A DNA stretch of 63,922 nt from Plastoroseomonas hellenica (GTDB taxonomy: Bacteria > Pseudomonadota > Alphaproteobacteria > Acetobacterales > Acetobacteraceae). Below the pieces are notes generated by a model, which worked only from the letters and a program-made list of their open reading frames with translations, did not search any database and was not told where the DNA came from. Of this stretch, positions 63,201 to 63,922 are shown one piece after another. The stretch spans positions 1 through 63,922 of the forward strand of contig NZ_JAAGBB010000037.1 of assembly GCF_018129085.1 (NCBI RefSeq), in the 5' to 3' direction. How positions within the stretch are numbered: the first letter of the stretch is position 1; each line of letters begins with the position of its first letter. Position numbers and translations under genes: made by a program.

Positions 63201-63922
63201 ACGATGATGCTGTCGAAGAGCGGCTGGCCCGCATAGCCGGCCCAGCCCTGGATATCGTAGAGAGGGGTCTCTTCGAATTCGCGGAGCGCGAGGTTCTGCG
63301 CCTGCACGGCGCGCAGCCAGTCGCCGACCGCCGCATCGGGCTCAGGCCGCAGCACCACCGGCAGCGTGTTGATGAAGAGGCCGACCGTCTCCTCCACGCC
63401 CGGCAGGGCCGCCGGCCGGCCGGCGACGGTCGCGCCGAAGCTGACCGTCTGCTGTCCGGTGTAGCGCCGCAGCAGCAGCGCCCAGACGCCCTGGATCAGG
63501 GTGTTCAGCGTGATGCGCTCACGGCGCGCGAAGGCTCGCAGGCGCTCGGTCTCGGCCTCGTCCAATCGCGTATGGCACATGGCGTGCCCCTCGCCAGCGG
63601 GGGCCGCCGCCAGGCTGGTCGCCAGCAGCGTTGGAGCGTCCAGGCCGCGTAGCTGCCCGCGCCAGAATTGCTCCGCGGCCTGGCGATCGCGTGTCTGCAG
63701 CCAGGCGATGTAGTCGCGATAGCGAGCCGGCGCCGCCGGCAGCGGCTGACCGTAGTAGGTGCCAAGGATCTCGCCGATCAGCCGCGCCGAGCTCCAGCCA
63801 TCCGTCAGGATGTGATGCCGCGTCCAGATGAGGTGGTGTCGGTTGTCGTCGAGCCGGATCAGCAGCACCCGTTGCAGCGGCGGCTGCGCCAGGTCGAACC
63901 CCGCCGCACGCTCCGCCTCTGC
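60260..63922 (-). CDS. Non-ribosomal peptide synthetase, C-terminal C-A-PCP-TE module (partial)
   Basis: The frame is open to the right edge; 1220 residues are visible. They are the end of a condensation domain (HHILTDG motif), an adenylation domain (LIYTSGSTGQPKG, LAFDGAHERW, YSFGGEAMP, INGYGPTETVV, YRTGDLVR, NGKVDRHALP), a carrier domain (DNFFELGGNSLLSL, with the pantetheine-bearing Ser) and a type I thioesterase (LHGGLG, GWSLGGTLAAL). Compared by eye with GrsA, the A-domain pocket has Asp235, Gly236 and Glu239, which hints at a basic or hydroxylated basic residue. This is the termination module of a peptide siderophore synthetase; earlier modules lie beyond the window. Confidence 0.93.
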   Translation of the reverse strand, partial: AEAERAAGFDLAQPPLQRVLLIRLDDNRHHLIWTRHHILTDGWSSARLIGEILGTYYGQPLPAAPARYRDYIAWLQTRDRQAAEQFWRGQLRGLDAPTLLATSLAAAPAGEGHAMCHTRLDEAETERLRAFARRERITLNTLIQGVWALLLRRYTGQQTVSFGATVAGRPAALPGVEETVGLFINTLPVVLRPEPDAAVGDWLRAVQAQNLALREFEETPLYDIQGWAGYAGQPLFDSIIVFENYPADRGLQQRAERPLRFANLTTIDVTNYPMDLSVLVDTTLVVEYTYMLSHFSAAQAEQIREQFEHLLHSLASDAGRSLGDIRPETARDRGAIARCNAAAVACADRPFVHEAIAGHARRDPDGIALIIGETALTYGALDADANRLAHHLIAQGVGPDILVGVIVHRTAATMVALLAVLKAGGAYVPLDPEYPADRLSFIISDAGIGLLLGEPPAGIDIPPGLRILDHTGLDLAGLAATAPVPMLAGEHLAYLIYTSGSTGQPKGVAVTHGPLAMHCVATGALYEIDENACELHFLSLAFDGAHERWLTVLTHGARLVMRDATLWTPEQTCAVLHRHRATHIGLPPAYLMQLAEWVERHGNPPPVALYSFGGEAMPQAGFDRVRRVLAPRLLINGYGPTETVVTPLVWKVDASADCAAAYAPIGVPVGDRQAYILDADLNLVPDGVAGELHIGGSGLARGYHGRASLTAERFIPDPFAATPGGRLYRTGDLVRCGADGNIEYLGRLDDQVKIRGYRIELGEVQSRLLAHPAIRQAAVVAAAAPEGSRLIGYVTPLVPGAPADRLVETVLADLKRQLPDYMVPARIMVLEAMPMMPNGKVDRHALPEPVWGSDDHVPPATEAEARIAAIWADVLQLERIGVTDNFFELGGNSLLSLRVIGRLRQEPALGVEIKLRDLMRRPTIRALLAGVDTGDRPMARLPLNAAVPGAPPVFCLHGGLGTVFDYIPLARRLEGRRQVIGLQSRMLVDRRWTDASLAAMATDYAQEIRQIQPAGPYHLLGWSLGGTLAALTVAALEREGQQVALLALVDSTLPDAIEAKRPDWLEALRALLAPRLPEASRPRLETAILKAREAGRPESEMAVEGIIAAVLDALPPDAARSSLEIFGGGQGAGDLARAFIVGRHLSDLAAAAGPWPALRAKPHCWWTGRRGEAWHLPEAHKEGAIGDDHFAILRDPLWLDAICGILLAEAMVGQAADPAE

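Noticed and set aside
1-63922. tRNA or rRNA genes
   Set aside because: No T-loop/anticodon arrangement or rRNA-like segment was recognised in any gap; a tRNAscan or Rfam search would be decisive.

Overview
The window is GC-rich DNA from a proteobacterium. The gene families present (six orphan Bug/TctC substrate-binding proteins, three NtaA/SnaA/DszA-type flavin monooxygenases, Tat-type and Sec-type exported proteins, a DUF736 remnant) suggest an alphaproteobacterium, perhaps an Acetobacteraceae/Roseomonas-like environmental species. That placement is inferred from family content only; there is no rRNA or tRNA gene in the window to confirm it.

Layout. (1) 1-5.2 kb, minus strand: a type I secretion ABC exporter (cut by the left edge) directly downstream of its probable cargo, a 1336-residue repeat-rich adhesin-like protein. 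(2) 5.2-8.4 kb: sparse, with a small HTH regulator, a hypothetical protein and a small secreted protein. (3) 8.4-15 kb: a LysR regulator divergent from a plus-strand operon with a metal-ligand-poor M24 hydrolase and a Pot-type ABC importer (ATPase, binding protein, fused double permease), followed by the wreck of a convergent amidase gene. (4) 15-36 kb: a scavenging/catabolic region. LysR- and GntR-controlled modules combine orphan TctC binding proteins with flavin monooxygenases, a DadA-like oxidase, an Old Yellow Enzyme, maleate-isomerase-like racemases, an HpaI-type aldolase, a creatininase-like protein and an amidase. Three intergenic sites in this region share a TGGTATA core and probably form one small regulon. 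(5) 36-44 kb: a decayed accessory zone with a stand-alone proteasome-like Ntn hydrolase, an AT-rich patch with a small gene, an OmpA-like protein, a second copy of the permease/amidase junction as pseudogenes, a soluble double-PAS chemoreceptor and a broken DUF736 gene. (6) 44-49.4 kb: a sarcosine-oxidase-like enzyme with a flavin monooxygenase, then a polar amino-acid ABC importer divergent from an HTH-cupin regulator. (7) 49.5-63.9 kb: an IS1182-like transposase remnant, then a minus-strand siderophore locus running off the right edge: NRPS, esterase, TonB-dependent receptor, binding protein, fused FhuB-type permease, PvdE/SyrD-type exporter, FhuC-type ATPase and a DUF2218-siderophore reductase fusion.

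How it works together. The middle region looks like a set of uptake and degradation modules for organic acids, amides or nitrogenous compounds; the substrates cannot be read from sequence alone. The right end is a complete logic for an NRPS siderophore: synthesis, secretion, reuptake and iron release. No CRISPR array, tRNA or rRNA was seen. The least ordinary items are the proteasome-like protein with an exact Thr1/Asp17/Lys33 pattern, the shared TGGTATACCA-type operators, the 25.5-kb-spaced duplicate permease/amidase junction, and the ATGA-coupled creatininase-like/isomerase-like/amidase operon whose first enzyme has lost several metal ligands.
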